A DNA stretch of 64,000 bases from Verrucomicrobiia bacterium (GCA_011525695.1 WYBX01000107.1:1-64000), one strand, 5' to 3'. Counted from the first letter of the stretch, positions 42,298-51,735 are shown. The notes: generated by a model from the sequence alone, not told the origin. Program-made: numbers and translations.

Positions 42298-43869
42298 ATG
42301 TCCCACGAACTGCTGACCCGCCGCTGGCAGAGTCTCGAGCGCGAGGCCGCGCGCGAACTCCAGGGTCGAAAATTCCACGGCTACCTCCGCGACTGCGTGC
42401 TGCCTTTTTCCGGCCATTACCAGCGCGTGTTTCGCGAACACGGGCTCTCGGCGGACGACTTCCGCTCGGTCGACGACTTGCGAAAGCTGCCGTTCACGTC
42501 CAAGGAGGACCTGCTGCCGACCCCGGAGAATCCCCGGCGGGCCATGGGTTTTGCACTGATTCCGGACCCGAAGACCCTGTCACGGCAGCCGGCGATCATT
42601 GTCCGTGCGCTGCTCCGCGGCCGCGGCCGGGTGAATGAGGAGCTGGATCGCGAGTGGCGCCCGACCTTCATGACGGCGACGACCGGGCGTTCGACGGAGT
42701 CGGTGGCCTTTCTCTACACACAGCATGACCTGCGCAACCTGGCGGTTGGCGGCGGCCGGATTGCGGAGATCGGCGGCGTCACGCGCGACGAGCGGATGCT
42801 CAACATGTTCCCCTTCGCGCCGCACCTGGCGTTCTGGTGCATGCATTACGCCGGCCAGGACCGGAACACCTTCGCGCTGGCCACTGGCGGCGGGAAGGCC
42901 ATGGGCACCGAGGGCAACCTCCGGGCAATCCAAAAGCTTAAGCCCCAGGTGCTGGTCGCCATGCCGACGTTCATCTACCACGTGCTGCAGCAGGCGGTCG
43001 ACGAGGGCCAGCGGCTGGAGGGAATCCGGCTGATCTGCCTCGGGGGCGAGAAGGTGCCCGACGGGACCCGGCGCAAGCTGTCCGCCCTGTGCGAGCAGCT
43101 CGGATCGCCCGGCGTGCGCGTGATCGCGACCTATGGCTTCACCGAGTCGAAGCTGGCGTGGACCGAGTGCCCCGTGGCCCCAGGCGATTCCCCGACCGGG
43201 TATCATCTTTATCCCGACATGGGAATCGTCGAGGTGGTGAACCCCGAGACGGGTGAGCCGGTGCCGGACGGCACGCGCGGGGAGATCGTGTGGACCCCGC
43301 TGGATCAGCGCGGCACCGTCGTCCTGCGCTACCGGACGGGCGATTTTGTCGAGCAGGGCCTCACCTGGGAACGCTGCCCGTGCTGCGGCCGCCGGCTGCC
43401 GCGGCTGCTCGGCCGGATTTCGCGGGTGTCGGACTTCCGCGCCCTGCGCTTCCAGAAGATCAAGGGGACGGTGGTCGATTTCAACGACCTCGAGCATGCG
43501 CTTGACGATGTGCGCGGGCTGGGGGCCTGGCAGATCGAGCTGCGCAAGGCGCATGACGATCCGCTGGATCTCGACGAGATCGTCCTCCACGTGGCGCGGA
43601 TGGGCGACATGCCGCAGGCGGCGCTGGAGCGCACGCTCCGGGAGCTGTTCCATCGCGAATTCGAGCTGCGGCCGAACCAGATCGTCTTTCATACCGCGGA
43701 CGAAATCAAGGTGCTGCACCAGGTGGGGGTGGCGCTGAAGGAACAAAAGGTCGTGGATCACCGGCCGAAGGCGGCGGCACCGGCCGTCCAGGTCGATGGC
43801 ATGCGGCCGCTCGTCCACCGTCCGGCGCGCCCGGCGGCATCCGTCACCGCCGGGGAAACGTCCGCTTGA
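42298..43869 (+). CDS. PaaK-like acyl-CoA ligase (ANL superfamily)
   Basis: A 523-residue protein related to phenylacetate-CoA ligases, which activate an acid through an acyl-adenylate. Visible motifs are LRKLPFTSKEDL, the Thr/Ser-rich phosphate loop FMTATTGRSTES, YGFTES (aromatic-G-x-T-E), LRYRTGDFVEQG with the ribose-binding aspartate, and a CPCCGRRLPRLLGRI segment typical of the PaaK branch. The substrate is not evident. Position at the head of thiolase, FadJ and acyl-CoA dehydrogenase genes suggests it feeds acyl-CoAs into beta-oxidation. The ~30-residue C-terminal tail is low complexity. Confidence 0.87.
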   Translation: MSHELLTRRWQSLEREAARELQGRKFHGYLRDCVLPFSGHYQRVFREHGLSADDFRSVDDLRKLPFTSKEDLLPTPENPRRAMGFALIPDPKTLSRQPAIIVRALLRGRGRVNEELDREWRPTFMTATTGRSTESVAFLYTQHDLRNLAVGGGRIAEIGGVTRDERMLNMFPFAPHLAFWCMHYAGQDRNTFALATGGGKAMGTEGNLRAIQKLKPQVLVAMPTFIYHVLQQAVDEGQRLEGIRLICLGGEKVPDGTRRKLSALCEQLGSPGVRVIATYGFTESKLAWTECPVAPGDSPTGYHLYPDMGIVEVVNPETGEPVPDGTRGEIVWTPLDQRGTVVLRYRTGDFVEQGLTWERCPCCGRRLPRLLGRISRVSDFRALRFQKIKGTVVDFNDLEHALDDVRGLGAWQIELRKAHDDPLDLDEIVLHVARMGDMPQAALERTLRELFHREFELRPNQIVFHTADEIKVLHQVGVALKEQKVVDHRPKAAAPAVQVDGMRPLVHRPARPAASVTAGETSA

Positions 43870-43883
43870 ACCGAGTCTCACGC

Positions 43884-45170
43884 ATGAGTTCATCGCTCTA
43901 CATCGTCGACGGGGTGCGGACGCCCTTCTGCAAGATGGGCACTGCGCTGAGCGCCATGGATGCGGTCGAACTGGGCCGGACGGCGGCCACCGGCGTGCTG
44001 GCGCGGACCGGCGTGGACCCGGGGATGATCGACGAGGTCATCTTCGGCTGCGTGGGCCAGCCGATGGACGCGGCCAACCCGGCACGGGTGATCGCGCTGC
44101 GTTCGGGGGTGCCGGAGCGGGTGCCAGCCGTGACGGTGCACCGCAACTGCGCCTCCGGCTTCGAGGCGATCACGCAGGCGGCCGACAAGGTCGCCGCGGG
44201 GCGCGGGCATTGCTACCTCGTCGGCGGCACGGAGAGCATGTCGCGGTATCCGCTGCTCTACAACGAATCGGCGACGCGGAAGTTCGGCCGGCTGGCGAAG
44301 GCAAAATCACCGCTGGAGCGGGCCGGCGGGCTGCTCCGGTTCCGGCCCGCCGACTTCACGCCACGTGTCAGCCTGAAGCTCGGACTGTCCGATCCGGTTT
44401 GCGGCTGCAACATGGGCCAGACGGCCGAGACCCTGGCACGCGACTGGCGGATCACGCGTGAGCAGCAGGACCAGTTTGCGCTGCAATCGCACCAGCGGGC
44501 CGCCGCCGCCCGGTCACGCCACGCCGAGGAAACCTGGCCCGCCTACCCGCGGGGGGGTGCCGCCCCGGCGGCGGTCACGGCGGACAATGGCGTGCGCGAG
44601 GGCCAGAGCATGGTCGCCCTGGCCAAGCTGCGCCCGGTCTTTTCCCGGCGCGGCGGCACCGTCACTGCGGGTAATGCATCGCAGATCACGGACGGTGCCG
44701 TCGCGCTTCTGGTCATGAGCGCGGAAGGGCTGCGGCGGACCGGGCTGACGCCGCTGGGCCGGCTGGTCGATTATGCCTACGCCGGCTGCGAGCCCGGGCG
44801 GATGGGATTGGGCCCGGTGCACGCCATCGCACGGGCCGGGGAGCGCACGGGCCTCGGGCTCGGCGACGCAGACCTGATTGAGATCAACGAGGCGTTCGCG
44901 GCGCAGGTGCTGGCGTGCCGGGCGGCTGCGGTGTCGGCGGAGTTCGGCCGTCGGCAACTCGGTCGGGGCGGGGCGCTCGGTGAAATCCCGCTGGAGCGGC
45001 TCAACGTCAACGGCGGCGGCATCGCGCTCGGCCATCCGGTCGGGGCCAGTGGTGCGCGGCTGGTCCTCACGGCGCTGCTCGAGCTGCGCCGTCGGGGTGC
45101 GCGGCGCGCGCTGGTCTCACTCTGCGTCGGCGGTGGCCAGGGCGGGGCGCTCTGGCTCGAGGCAATTTGA
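43884..45170 (+). CDS. Acetyl-CoA acyltransferase (3-ketoacyl-CoA thiolase)
   Basis: A 428-residue thiolase. The nucleophile is C89 in HRNCASGFEAI. NEAFAAQV, GGGIALGHPVGASGAR and the proton-relay cysteine in SLCVGGGQGGA complete the active site. It cleaves 3-ketoacyl-CoA to acetyl-CoA and a shortened acyl-CoA, or runs in reverse. ATG 43884 gives the family-typical SSLYIVDGVRTPF start, 14 bp after the ligase stop; a TTG at 43866 would overlap that stop. Second gene of the cluster. Confidence 0.94.
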   Translation: MSSSLYIVDGVRTPFCKMGTALSAMDAVELGRTAATGVLARTGVDPGMIDEVIFGCVGQPMDAANPARVIALRSGVPERVPAVTVHRNCASGFEAITQAADKVAAGRGHCYLVGGTESMSRYPLLYNESATRKFGRLAKAKSPLERAGGLLRFRPADFTPRVSLKLGLSDPVCGCNMGQTAETLARDWRITREQQDQFALQSHQRAAAARSRHAEETWPAYPRGGAAPAAVTADNGVREGQSMVALAKLRPVFSRRGGTVTAGNASQITDGAVALLVMSAEGLRRTGLTPLGRLVDYAYAGCEPGRMGLGPVHAIARAGERTGLGLGDADLIEINEAFAAQVLACRAAAVSAEFGRRQLGRGGALGEIPLERLNVNGGGIALGHPVGASGARLVLTALLELRRRGARRALVSLCVGGGQGGALWLEAI

Positions 45171-45360
45171 ACCCCTCCCCGCATGCATCCGACCCGCCTC
45201 GTATCCAAACCGACTCCGCCGCTGCGGGTGACCGCACGGACGCGCGGCGCCGCGCCGGCCGGGCGGCGACGCAGCTCGGTCGGCGTCTCGCCCCGCCGGG
45301 CGGGCGGGATGCAGCCCTTGCGTTCCGTGATTCCGCCGAGCCTGACAACCCGATCCTACC
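45171..45360. other. 190-bp spacer inside the beta-oxidation cluster
   Basis: No protein or RNA gene is supported. It is GC-rich with several GCCCCGCCGGGCGGGC-like self-complementary stretches (about 45290-45310), which may be an attenuating hairpin or a processing site. Confidence 0.35.
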
Positions 45361-47664
45361 ATGAATCTCACCCGTAAGCACACCGCGGACGGCACCTGCA
45401 TCCTGACCTTCGACCGCGCCGGTTCCTCGGCGAACGTGTTCGATCGCGACACGCTCGGCGAACTCGACGCGTGTCTCACCGCCATCGAATCAGACACGGG
45501 CGTCCGCGGGCTCGTCCTCGCCAGCGGCAAGCCCAGGATTTTCATCGCGGGCGCCGACTTGAACGCCTTCGCGGGCCAGACCGGAGACGTCCTTGGCGCG
45601 GTGGTGGATTTGGGCCAGCGTGTCTTTACGCGAATCGAACGGCTGCCCTTCCCGACGGTGGCGGCAATCCACGGTGTCTGCCTGGGCGGCGGCCTGGAAA
45701 TCGCGCTGGCCTGCGACTGGCGGATCGGCTCGGACGCCAAGGCGACCAAGCTCGGACTGCCGGAAACGCAGCTGGGCATCCTGCCCGCGTGGGGCGGATC
45801 GACGCGGCTTCCCAGATTGATCGGGCTTCCGCAGGCCTTGTCGCTGATCCTCACGGGACGGCAGCTGGCCGGAGCCCAGGCGCTCAAGCTCGGATTGATC
45901 GACGAACTGATCCATCCCGAGGCATTGATCGAGGCCGCATGCCGGTTGGTCGGGCGCGGGAAGCGCCGCCGGGCGTCGCGCGGCTGGATGAGCCGCAAGC
46001 CGCTCACGATGCTGGTCGCAGCGCGGGCGCGCCGGGACGTGAGGGCAAAGACGCGCGGCCATTACCCGGCGCCCATGAAGGCAATCGAAGTCAGCACCGC
46101 GGCCGTGAGCGGCCCGGTTGCGGAGGGGCTGGCACGGGAAAAGGCCGCTTTCCTGGAACTGGTGGCCACGCCCGAGTGCCGCAACCTGATGAGTATCTTT
46201 TTCCTCCAGGAGCGGGCCAAGAAACTGCCGGTTCCCCGGATTGACGGCAGCGGACCGACGGACGCCGCGCGCCATGTTGAACCGAGGCCGGTCCGGCAGG
46301 CCGCGGTCATCGGTGCCGGCACGATGGGTGCCGGCATTGCGCAATGGGTCAGCAGCCGAGGGCTCCCGGTGCGATTGCGCGATGTGAATCCCGATGCGCT
46401 CGCCCGCGGGATGCACGCGATCGAGAAGGTCTATGCGGAGGCGGTGAAGCGGCGCGCCTTCACGCTCGTCGAAGCGACGGCGGGGCTCGACCGGATCACG
46501 CCGCTGCATGTCGACGTGCCGCTGCACGACGTGGATCTCGTGATCGAGGCGGCGGTGGAGCAGCTGGGCGTGAAGCAGGAGGTGTTTCGCGATCTCGAAC
46601 GACTGGTCGGGCCGGATACAATCCTGGCGACGAACACTTCCGCGCTCTCGATCGACGACATCGCCGGGGTCCTCGAACGGCCCGAGCGGCTGGTCGGTCT
46701 GCATTTCTTCAATCCCGTCCACCGGATGCAGCTCGTGGAGATCGTACGGGGAGATCGCACGTCGCCAGTCGCGCTGGCGACGGCGCTCCAGTTCGTGAAG
46801 GCGATCGGCAAGCTGCCGGTGGTTGCGCGGGACCGGCCCGGTTTCCTCGTGAACCGGATCCTGCTGCCCTACCTGGTCGAGGCGGTCTGGCTGTTCTCCG
46901 AGGGCACGCCGGCGGCGGAGGTCGATCGGATCATGGTCGATTTCGGCATGCCCATGGGCCCGCTGCGGCTGTGCGATGAGGTCGGCCTCGATGTGGCGCA
47001 GCACGTCGCGAAGGACTTGGAACGCCGGCTGCCGGGTGCCGTGCCGATCAACGACACACTCGAGCAAATGATCGCGCGGGGCTGGCTCGGCCGGAAGTCC
47101 GGCTGCGGATTCTATGTGCATCCGAAAACCGGCGATTCGCGGCCGAATCGCGAAGTCGGTTTTCTCCAGACGGCGAAGCCGCGGAGCCTGGACGTCGCCA
47201 CGAAGCGCGATCGCATGGTGCTGATCATGATCAACGAGGCCGCCCGCGTGCTCGATGAGCGGGTCGTCGAATCGCCGCGGGACGTCGACTTCGGAATGAT
47301 CATGGGAACCGGTTGGGCGCCGTTCCGCGGCGGACCGCTGCGGCACGCCGACGCCGTCGGCATCCCGGAGATCGTCCGGCGGCTCGAGTTCCTGACCCGC
47401 GAAGTCGCGGCGCACTTCAAGCCCTGCTGCCGGCTGAAGGAAATGACCTATGCCGGCAGGAACTTTCATCCGGACGGCGGCCTGGGTGAAAACGAGCCCG
47501 GGCACCGGTCGGAGTCATCCGCCGGCGACACCCGCGCCGGCCGGAAAGATCCCAGCCGGGCGGTGGATATACCGCTGCGGAAAGAGGGTGTCCCGCTCGG
47601 CCTCCAGCCCGGAGTCACGGAAAATTCCAGCATCCAACGCCAGCCCGCCGGCAGCTCATCATGA
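45361..47664 (+). CDS. fadJ: Bifunctional enoyl-CoA hydratase / 3-hydroxyacyl-CoA dehydrogenase (FadJ-like)
   Basis: A 767-residue fusion. Residues 1-~190 are a crotonase domain with the FIAGADLNAF oxyanion segment, GGGLEIALACDWR and GLPETQLGILPAWGGSTRLP, carrying the two catalytic glutamates. From ~315 a Rossmann domain opens with GAGTMGAGIAQW, continues with NTSALSIDDIA and HFFNPVHRMQLVE, then C-terminal HAD domains (RPGFLVNRILLPYL, WLGRKSGCGFY). It performs hydration and NAD-linked oxidation in beta-oxidation. The final ~60 residues after the AHFKP block are not family-like. The stop overlaps the next start by 4 bp. Confidence 0.94.
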   Translation: MNLTRKHTADGTCILTFDRAGSSANVFDRDTLGELDACLTAIESDTGVRGLVLASGKPRIFIAGADLNAFAGQTGDVLGAVVDLGQRVFTRIERLPFPTVAAIHGVCLGGGLEIALACDWRIGSDAKATKLGLPETQLGILPAWGGSTRLPRLIGLPQALSLILTGRQLAGAQALKLGLIDELIHPEALIEAACRLVGRGKRRRASRGWMSRKPLTMLVAARARRDVRAKTRGHYPAPMKAIEVSTAAVSGPVAEGLAREKAAFLELVATPECRNLMSIFFLQERAKKLPVPRIDGSGPTDAARHVEPRPVRQAAVIGAGTMGAGIAQWVSSRGLPVRLRDVNPDALARGMHAIEKVYAEAVKRRAFTLVEATAGLDRITPLHVDVPLHDVDLVIEAAVEQLGVKQEVFRDLERLVGPDTILATNTSALSIDDIAGVLERPERLVGLHFFNPVHRMQLVEIVRGDRTSPVALATALQFVKAIGKLPVVARDRPGFLVNRILLPYLVEAVWLFSEGTPAAEVDRIMVDFGMPMGPLRLCDEVGLDVAQHVAKDLERRLPGAVPINDTLEQMIARGWLGRKSGCGFYVHPKTGDSRPNREVGFLQTAKPRSLDVATKRDRMVLIMINEAARVLDERVVESPRDVDFGMIMGTGWAPFRGGPLRHADAVGIPEIVRRLEFLTREVAAHFKPCCRLKEMTYAGRNFHPDGGLGENEPGHRSESSAGDTRAGRKDPSRAVDIPLRKEGVPLGLQPGVTENSSIQRQPAGSSS

Positions 47665-49646
47665 AAACCCCCGACACGCTCGAAACTGTCCGGACGCCGA
47701 AGACGTCCTCGCACACCGATCAGCCATTGCGGACGTCTACTGCGCGGGAGATCCTGGCTGGATCGCCGGCAGCGGAGCCGGAGCCCGCCACGGTCATTGA
47801 CACCTCGAAGATGAACCGCGAACAGCGCGAGGCGCTCGAGCTCACGGAGGCCGCGCGGCAGGCGGGCACGCGGAGCTTTGCGGGCGATCTCTTCATGGGG
47901 CGGCTCTCGCTGACGCGGCTGCATCCGTTTCCGCTCCAGTCGGTCGAGGACGCCGAGGCGGGCCAGCCATTCCTCTGTGAACTCGCGCGCGTCTTGAAGC
48001 ACGAGGTCGATCCGGATCGGATCGATGCGGAGGGGGAGGTGCCCGAGGCGGTCGTCAACCGGCTGGCGCAGCTGGGCGCGTTCGGGATCAAGGTGCCGAG
48101 GAAATACGGCGGGCTCGGATTGTCGCAGGTGAATTACTGTCGTGCCGCGATGCTGCTCGGGAGCGTCGATGCGAACCTGACGGCGCTGCTTTCCGCGCAC
48201 CAGTCGATTGGCGTGCCGCAGCCGGTGCTGTTGTTTGGCAGCGAGGAGCAGAAGCAAGAGTACCTGCCGCGGGTTGCCGGCGGCGAGATCTCGGCTTTTG
48301 CGCTCACGGAGACGACGGTCGGCTCGGATCCCGCGAAGATGACGACGCGGGCGGAGCCCACGCCCGATGGCCGGCACTTCATCATCAACGGCGAAAAGCT
48401 CTGGTGCACAAATGGCGTGAAGGCGGGCGTGATCGTGGTGATGGCGCGGACGCCGGACAAGGTGGGTGCCGGGGGCAGGCCGCGGAGCCAGATCACGGCT
48501 TTCATCGTGGAGATGAACACGCCCGGGGTGGAGGTGGTCTCGCGCTGCCGGTTCATGGGGTTGCGCGCGCTGTACAACGGCGTGATCCGGTTCACGGATG
48601 TGAAGGTGCCGCGCGAGGCGATCGTCGGTGGCGAGGGCAGGGGGTTGAAGGTGGCCCTGACGACCCTCAATACGGGGCGGCTGACGATTCCGGCGGCGTG
48701 CGTGGGGTTGATGAAACGCTGCCTCGGATACGCCCGGGAGTGGGCCGGGACGCGGACCCAGTGGGGCGCAATCATCGGCCAACATGCGGCCATCGCCGAC
48801 AAGATCGCCCGGATGGCGGCGAACACCTTCGCCTGCGAGGCGATGACGATGCTGACGGCGGCGCTGGTGGATCGCGATCATGCTGACATTCGGATCGAGG
48901 CGGCGATGTGCAAGCTCTGGGGCACGGAGGCCGCATGGCGGACCGTCGACGAAACGATGCAGATCCGGGGCGGCCGAGGTTACGAGACCGCGCAGTCGTT
49001 GCAGCAGCGCGGGGAGGAGCCGGTGCCGATCGAGCGGATGATGCGGGATGCGAGGATCAACCTGATCTTCGAGGGTTCCTCGGAGATCATGCGGCTGTTC
49101 CTGGCCCGGGAAGCACTCGACCCGCACCTGAAGGTGGCGGGTGGAGCGCTCGATTCGCGGCAGAGTGCGGGCCGGAGGCTCGGGGCGGCGGCGAAGGCGG
49201 CCGGCTATTATGCGACGTGGTACCCCGGTTTGTGGCTGCCGCGCGGCGGTGTGCCGGCAGGAGTGATGCCGGTGTCCCGGGAGAGCCTAAGATACGTTTC
49301 CCGGACCAGCCGTCGGCTGGCACGGGCGTTGTTTCATGCGATGGCGAGTTACGGTCCGAAGCTCGAGCGGCAGCAGCTCACGCTCGGCCGGATGGTCGAT
49401 ATCGGAACCGAGCTCTTTGCCATTGCCGCGACCTCACTTTATGCCGACGCCCTCCTGAAGCGTCGCGATCCGGGCTATGATCGGGGCGATCTCGAGCAGC
49501 TGGTGCGGTGCTTCACGGCCGATGCGCAATCCCGGATTGCGACGAGCTTCACGGCGCTGGGCCGGAACAACGATCGGCGGAATTACCAGCTCACCCAATC
49601 GCTGCTCGCGGGCCGCCACACTTACCTTCGGGAAGGAATCGTATAG
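47661..49646 (+). CDS. Acyl-CoA dehydrogenase (long/very-long-chain type)
   Basis: A 661-residue flavoenzyme. A ~50-residue variable N-terminal extension precedes the FAGDLFMGRLSLTRLHPFP segment. Core motifs are GAFGIKVPRKYGGLG, FALTETTVGSDPAKM, GEKLWCTNG, IRGGRGYETAQSL and a catalytic glutamate (about E471) in INLIFEGSSEIMR. A ~150-residue C-terminal domain (YVSRTSRRLARALFHAMASYG) is like VLCAD/ACAD9-type enzymes. It makes the first double bond in beta-oxidation, using an ETF not encoded here. ATG 47661 couples it to fadJ. Confidence 0.93.
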   Translation: MKTPDTLETVRTPKTSSHTDQPLRTSTAREILAGSPAAEPEPATVIDTSKMNREQREALELTEAARQAGTRSFAGDLFMGRLSLTRLHPFPLQSVEDAEAGQPFLCELARVLKHEVDPDRIDAEGEVPEAVVNRLAQLGAFGIKVPRKYGGLGLSQVNYCRAAMLLGSVDANLTALLSAHQSIGVPQPVLLFGSEEQKQEYLPRVAGGEISAFALTETTVGSDPAKMTTRAEPTPDGRHFIINGEKLWCTNGVKAGVIVVMARTPDKVGAGGRPRSQITAFIVEMNTPGVEVVSRCRFMGLRALYNGVIRFTDVKVPREAIVGGEGRGLKVALTTLNTGRLTIPAACVGLMKRCLGYAREWAGTRTQWGAIIGQHAAIADKIARMAANTFACEAMTMLTAALVDRDHADIRIEAAMCKLWGTEAAWRTVDETMQIRGGRGYETAQSLQQRGEEPVPIERMMRDARINLIFEGSSEIMRLFLAREALDPHLKVAGGALDSRQSAGRRLGAAAKAAGYYATWYPGLWLPRGGVPAGVMPVSRESLRYVSRTSRRLARALFHAMASYGPKLERQQLTLGRMVDIGTELFAIAATSLYADALLKRRDPGYDRGDLEQLVRCFTADAQSRIATSFTALGRNNDRRNYQLTQSLLAGRHTYLREGIV

Positions 49647-49653
49647 GGTCGAC

Positions 49654-49733
49654 GTAGAAGCGGCGTCCCGCCGATTGCCGATTGGGATCCGATATGTTGC
49701 GGCACCAGTAAGCGGCAGGATGTCGCTTCCACG
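49654..49733. repeat. Inverted-repeat-bounded element with GAAGCGGC ends
   Basis: The left end GTAGAAGCGGCGTCCCGCCG and right end GCGGCAGGATGTCGCTTCCAC are imperfect inverted repeats of ~21 bp. It starts 7 bp after the acyl-CoA dehydrogenase stop. A longer relative with better-matched ends lies at 60389-60533. Confidence 0.7.
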
Positions 49734-49788
49734 TGAGATGCCGCCTCCACCGATGGCACCGATTCTCACGGCCGCGGTCGGGAGGATC

Positions 49789-50439
49789 ATGCAACGCCTG
49801 CTTTCCTTACTCCCGCTGGCAGCGGCACTCGCCGCCGTCGGCTGTTCGTCGACTTATTACGGCGCGATGGAGAAGCTCGGCTTCGCCAAGCGCGATATCC
49901 TGGTGGATCGCGTGGACGAGACCCGTCAGGCCCAGGCCGAGGCGAAGGAGCAGTTTGCCAGCGCGCTCGAGCGGTTCGTAGCCGTGACCAATGCGGATGC
50001 GGGCGACCTGCAGGAAAAATACGATGCCTTGAACCGGGAGTTTACCCGGAGCGAGAGCCGCGCGAAGGAAGTGCACGACCGGATCGCGGCGGTGGAGGAT
50101 GTCGCGGAGGCGCTGTTCAAGGAATGGAAGGCGGAGCTTGGCCAGTACACCAACGCCTCGTTGCGCAACGAGAGCCAGCGGCAGCTCGAGGCGACCCGCC
50201 GCAACTATGATGCGCTCATCCGGGTCATGCGCCGGGCCGCGGATCGGATGGAACCCGTGCTTTCGAGCTTTCGCGATCAGGTCCTCTTCCTGAAGCACAA
50301 CTTGAACGCCCGTGCGCTGGCGACGCTCGATACCACCCGCCAGACGCTGGAAGCGGACATTTCCCGGTTGATCGCCGATATGGAAGCATCGATCCGGGAA
50401 GCGGAAGCCTTCATCCGCGGACTGCGTTCGTCCGGTTGA
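49789..50439 (+). CDS. DUF2959 lipoprotein
   Basis: A 216-residue lipoprotein (lipobox AVGC, cysteine about residue 19) with GGGAGGA just before the ATG. The mature part is almost entirely helical: YYGAMEKLGFAKRDILVDRV, QFASALERF, FKEWKAELGQYTN, FLKHNLNARALATL. This matches DUF2959, a family of unknown function. The SD-ATG spacing is short but it is the only convincing start. Confidence 0.88.
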   Translation: MQRLLSLLPLAAALAAVGCSSTYYGAMEKLGFAKRDILVDRVDETRQAQAEAKEQFASALERFVAVTNADAGDLQEKYDALNREFTRSESRAKEVHDRIAAVEDVAEALFKEWKAELGQYTNASLRNESQRQLEATRRNYDALIRVMRRAADRMEPVLSSFRDQVLFLKHNLNARALATLDTTRQTLEADISRLIADMEASIREAEAFIRGLRSSG

Positions 50440-50555
50440 GAGCGGACGACACGACGAGCCCGCACCCGTGTCGGCTGGCGACGGTGGCAGTCCGCGAAGG
50501 CGCTGACAGGATTTCCAGTTGCCCCTGGGAAGTACTTGGTTCGTCATTCGGGTCG

Positions 50556-51578
50556 ATGAAGACCCGCTTCCTGCCCATTCTGGTTATCTGCAGCCTCCTC
50601 GCATCCTGCGCTGATCGAGCTGCTGCACCCGAGTCCAACGTCAAACTCACCCGCACCGACGACAAGGTGAAGGTGGAGATCGATGGCAAGTTGTTCACCG
50701 AGTACGTATTCAAGGGATATGCCCGGCCGCTGTTCTATCCCGTGCTGGCCGCCGACGGCACCGAGATGATGCGGAATTACCCGATCAAGAAGGTGCCGGG
50801 CGAGGTCGCGGATCACCCGCATCACAAGTCGCTTTGGTTCACCCACGGCTCGGTCAACGGCGTCGATTTCTGGGCCGAATCCGCAAAAAGCGGGAAGATC
50901 GTCAACGAGTCGGTCACCCAATCGGTCCAGGATGGGGTCGGGGTCATCGAATCGAAGAACAAGTGGGTCGCCCCGGACGGCACGGTGCAGGTGACAGACG
51001 AGACGACAGTCCGGCTGCATGGCTCCGGCGATGCGCGCTACCTCGATTATCAGGTCACGCTGAAGGCGCCGGCGGACAAGCCGGTGGTGTTCGGGGACAC
51101 GAAGGAGGGCTCGATGGCGATCCGGCTGCCGCTTTGGATGACGCCGCCCCACAGTTACAACCAGACCGGGACGGATGCGAACGGAAAGGAGACGCGCACC
51201 CGCGTGAAGCACGAGGGGAAGGGGACGATCATCAATGCCGAAGGGGTGACGAATACGGCGAACTGGGGCAAGCGGTCCAACTGGGTCGACTATCACGCGC
51301 CGAAGGATGGCAAGACCTATGGCGTGGCGATTTTCGATCATCCGTCGAATCCCCGCCATCCGACGTGGTGGCACGTGCGCGACTATGCGTTGTTCGCGGC
51401 GAATCCGTTTGGGAAGCACGATTTCGAGCCGGAGCACAAGGACAACCCGAAGGCGGGCGATCTGACGATTCCGGCCGGCGGCAGTGAGACGTTCCGCTGG
51501 CGCTTCTATTTCCACACGGGAGATGAGAAGCAGGCGCAGGTTGCCGAGCAGTACCAGGCCTACGCGGCGGGGAAATAA
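50556..51578 (+). CDS. DUF6807 (PmoA-like) lipoprotein
   Basis: A 340-residue protein with a lipoprotein signal (LLASC, cysteine about residue 18). The mature part has the DUF6807 pattern: ARPLFYPVLAADGTEMMRNY, PGEVADHPHHKSLWFTHGSV, NGVDFW, GVAIFDHPSNPRHPTWWHVR and FRWRFYFHTGD. Such proteins are common in Verrucomicrobiota and Planctomycetota near sugar-degradation genes; their activity is undetermined. The start is fixed by the signal peptide. Confidence 0.9.
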   Translation: MKTRFLPILVICSLLASCADRAAAPESNVKLTRTDDKVKVEIDGKLFTEYVFKGYARPLFYPVLAADGTEMMRNYPIKKVPGEVADHPHHKSLWFTHGSVNGVDFWAESAKSGKIVNESVTQSVQDGVGVIESKNKWVAPDGTVQVTDETTVRLHGSGDARYLDYQVTLKAPADKPVVFGDTKEGSMAIRLPLWMTPPHSYNQTGTDANGKETRTRVKHEGKGTIINAEGVTNTANWGKRSNWVDYHAPKDGKTYGVAIFDHPSNPRHPTWWHVRDYALFAANPFGKHDFEPEHKDNPKAGDLTIPAGGSETFRWRFYFHTGDEKQAQVAEQYQAYAAGK

Positions 51579-51618
51579 GCGCCGGATTTCCGGGCGGTGG
51601 CAGCGCGCCGCGGCTGAT

Positions 51619-51654
51619 TTCGCAGGGGCGCAGGCAAGACTGCGCCCCTGCGAA
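51619..51654. terminator. 15-bp stem hairpin of the GGGCGCAG repeat family, likely terminator
   Basis: TTCGCAGGGGCGCAG pairs perfectly with CTGCGCCCCTGCGAA around GCAAGA, 40 bp after the DUF6807 stop. Position and stem strength suggest termination; no T-run follows. Confidence 0.55.
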
Positions 51655-51684
51655 TCCAATTTTGATCTCTGGATTCGAAACCGG

Positions 51685-51735
51685 ATTCCTGGAGGGATGC
51701 CCTCCGCGGCGTCCACAAGCCCAATGGGAAATCAT
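51685..51735. repeat. Left half of the composite palindromic repeat
   Basis: CTGGAGGGATGCCCTCCGCG, then GCGTCC and CCCAATGGGA, matching the left half and spacer of 14261-14378. The right half is missing here. Confidence 0.7.

Noticed and set aside
42069..42299. A 76-codon minus-strand frame before the PaaK-like gene
   Set aside because: Gly/Arg-rich, no motif, and it overlaps the likely promoter region.
45167..45364. Short plus-strand frames in the thiolase-fadJ spacer
   Set aside because: Arg/Pro/Ala-rich with no start signals or domains; typical of GC-rich spacers.
45490..49127. Minus-strand open frames of 671 and 553 codons antisense to the beta-oxidation genes
   Set aside because: The sense strand encodes complete, motif-bearing enzymes; the antisense products have no recognisable features.
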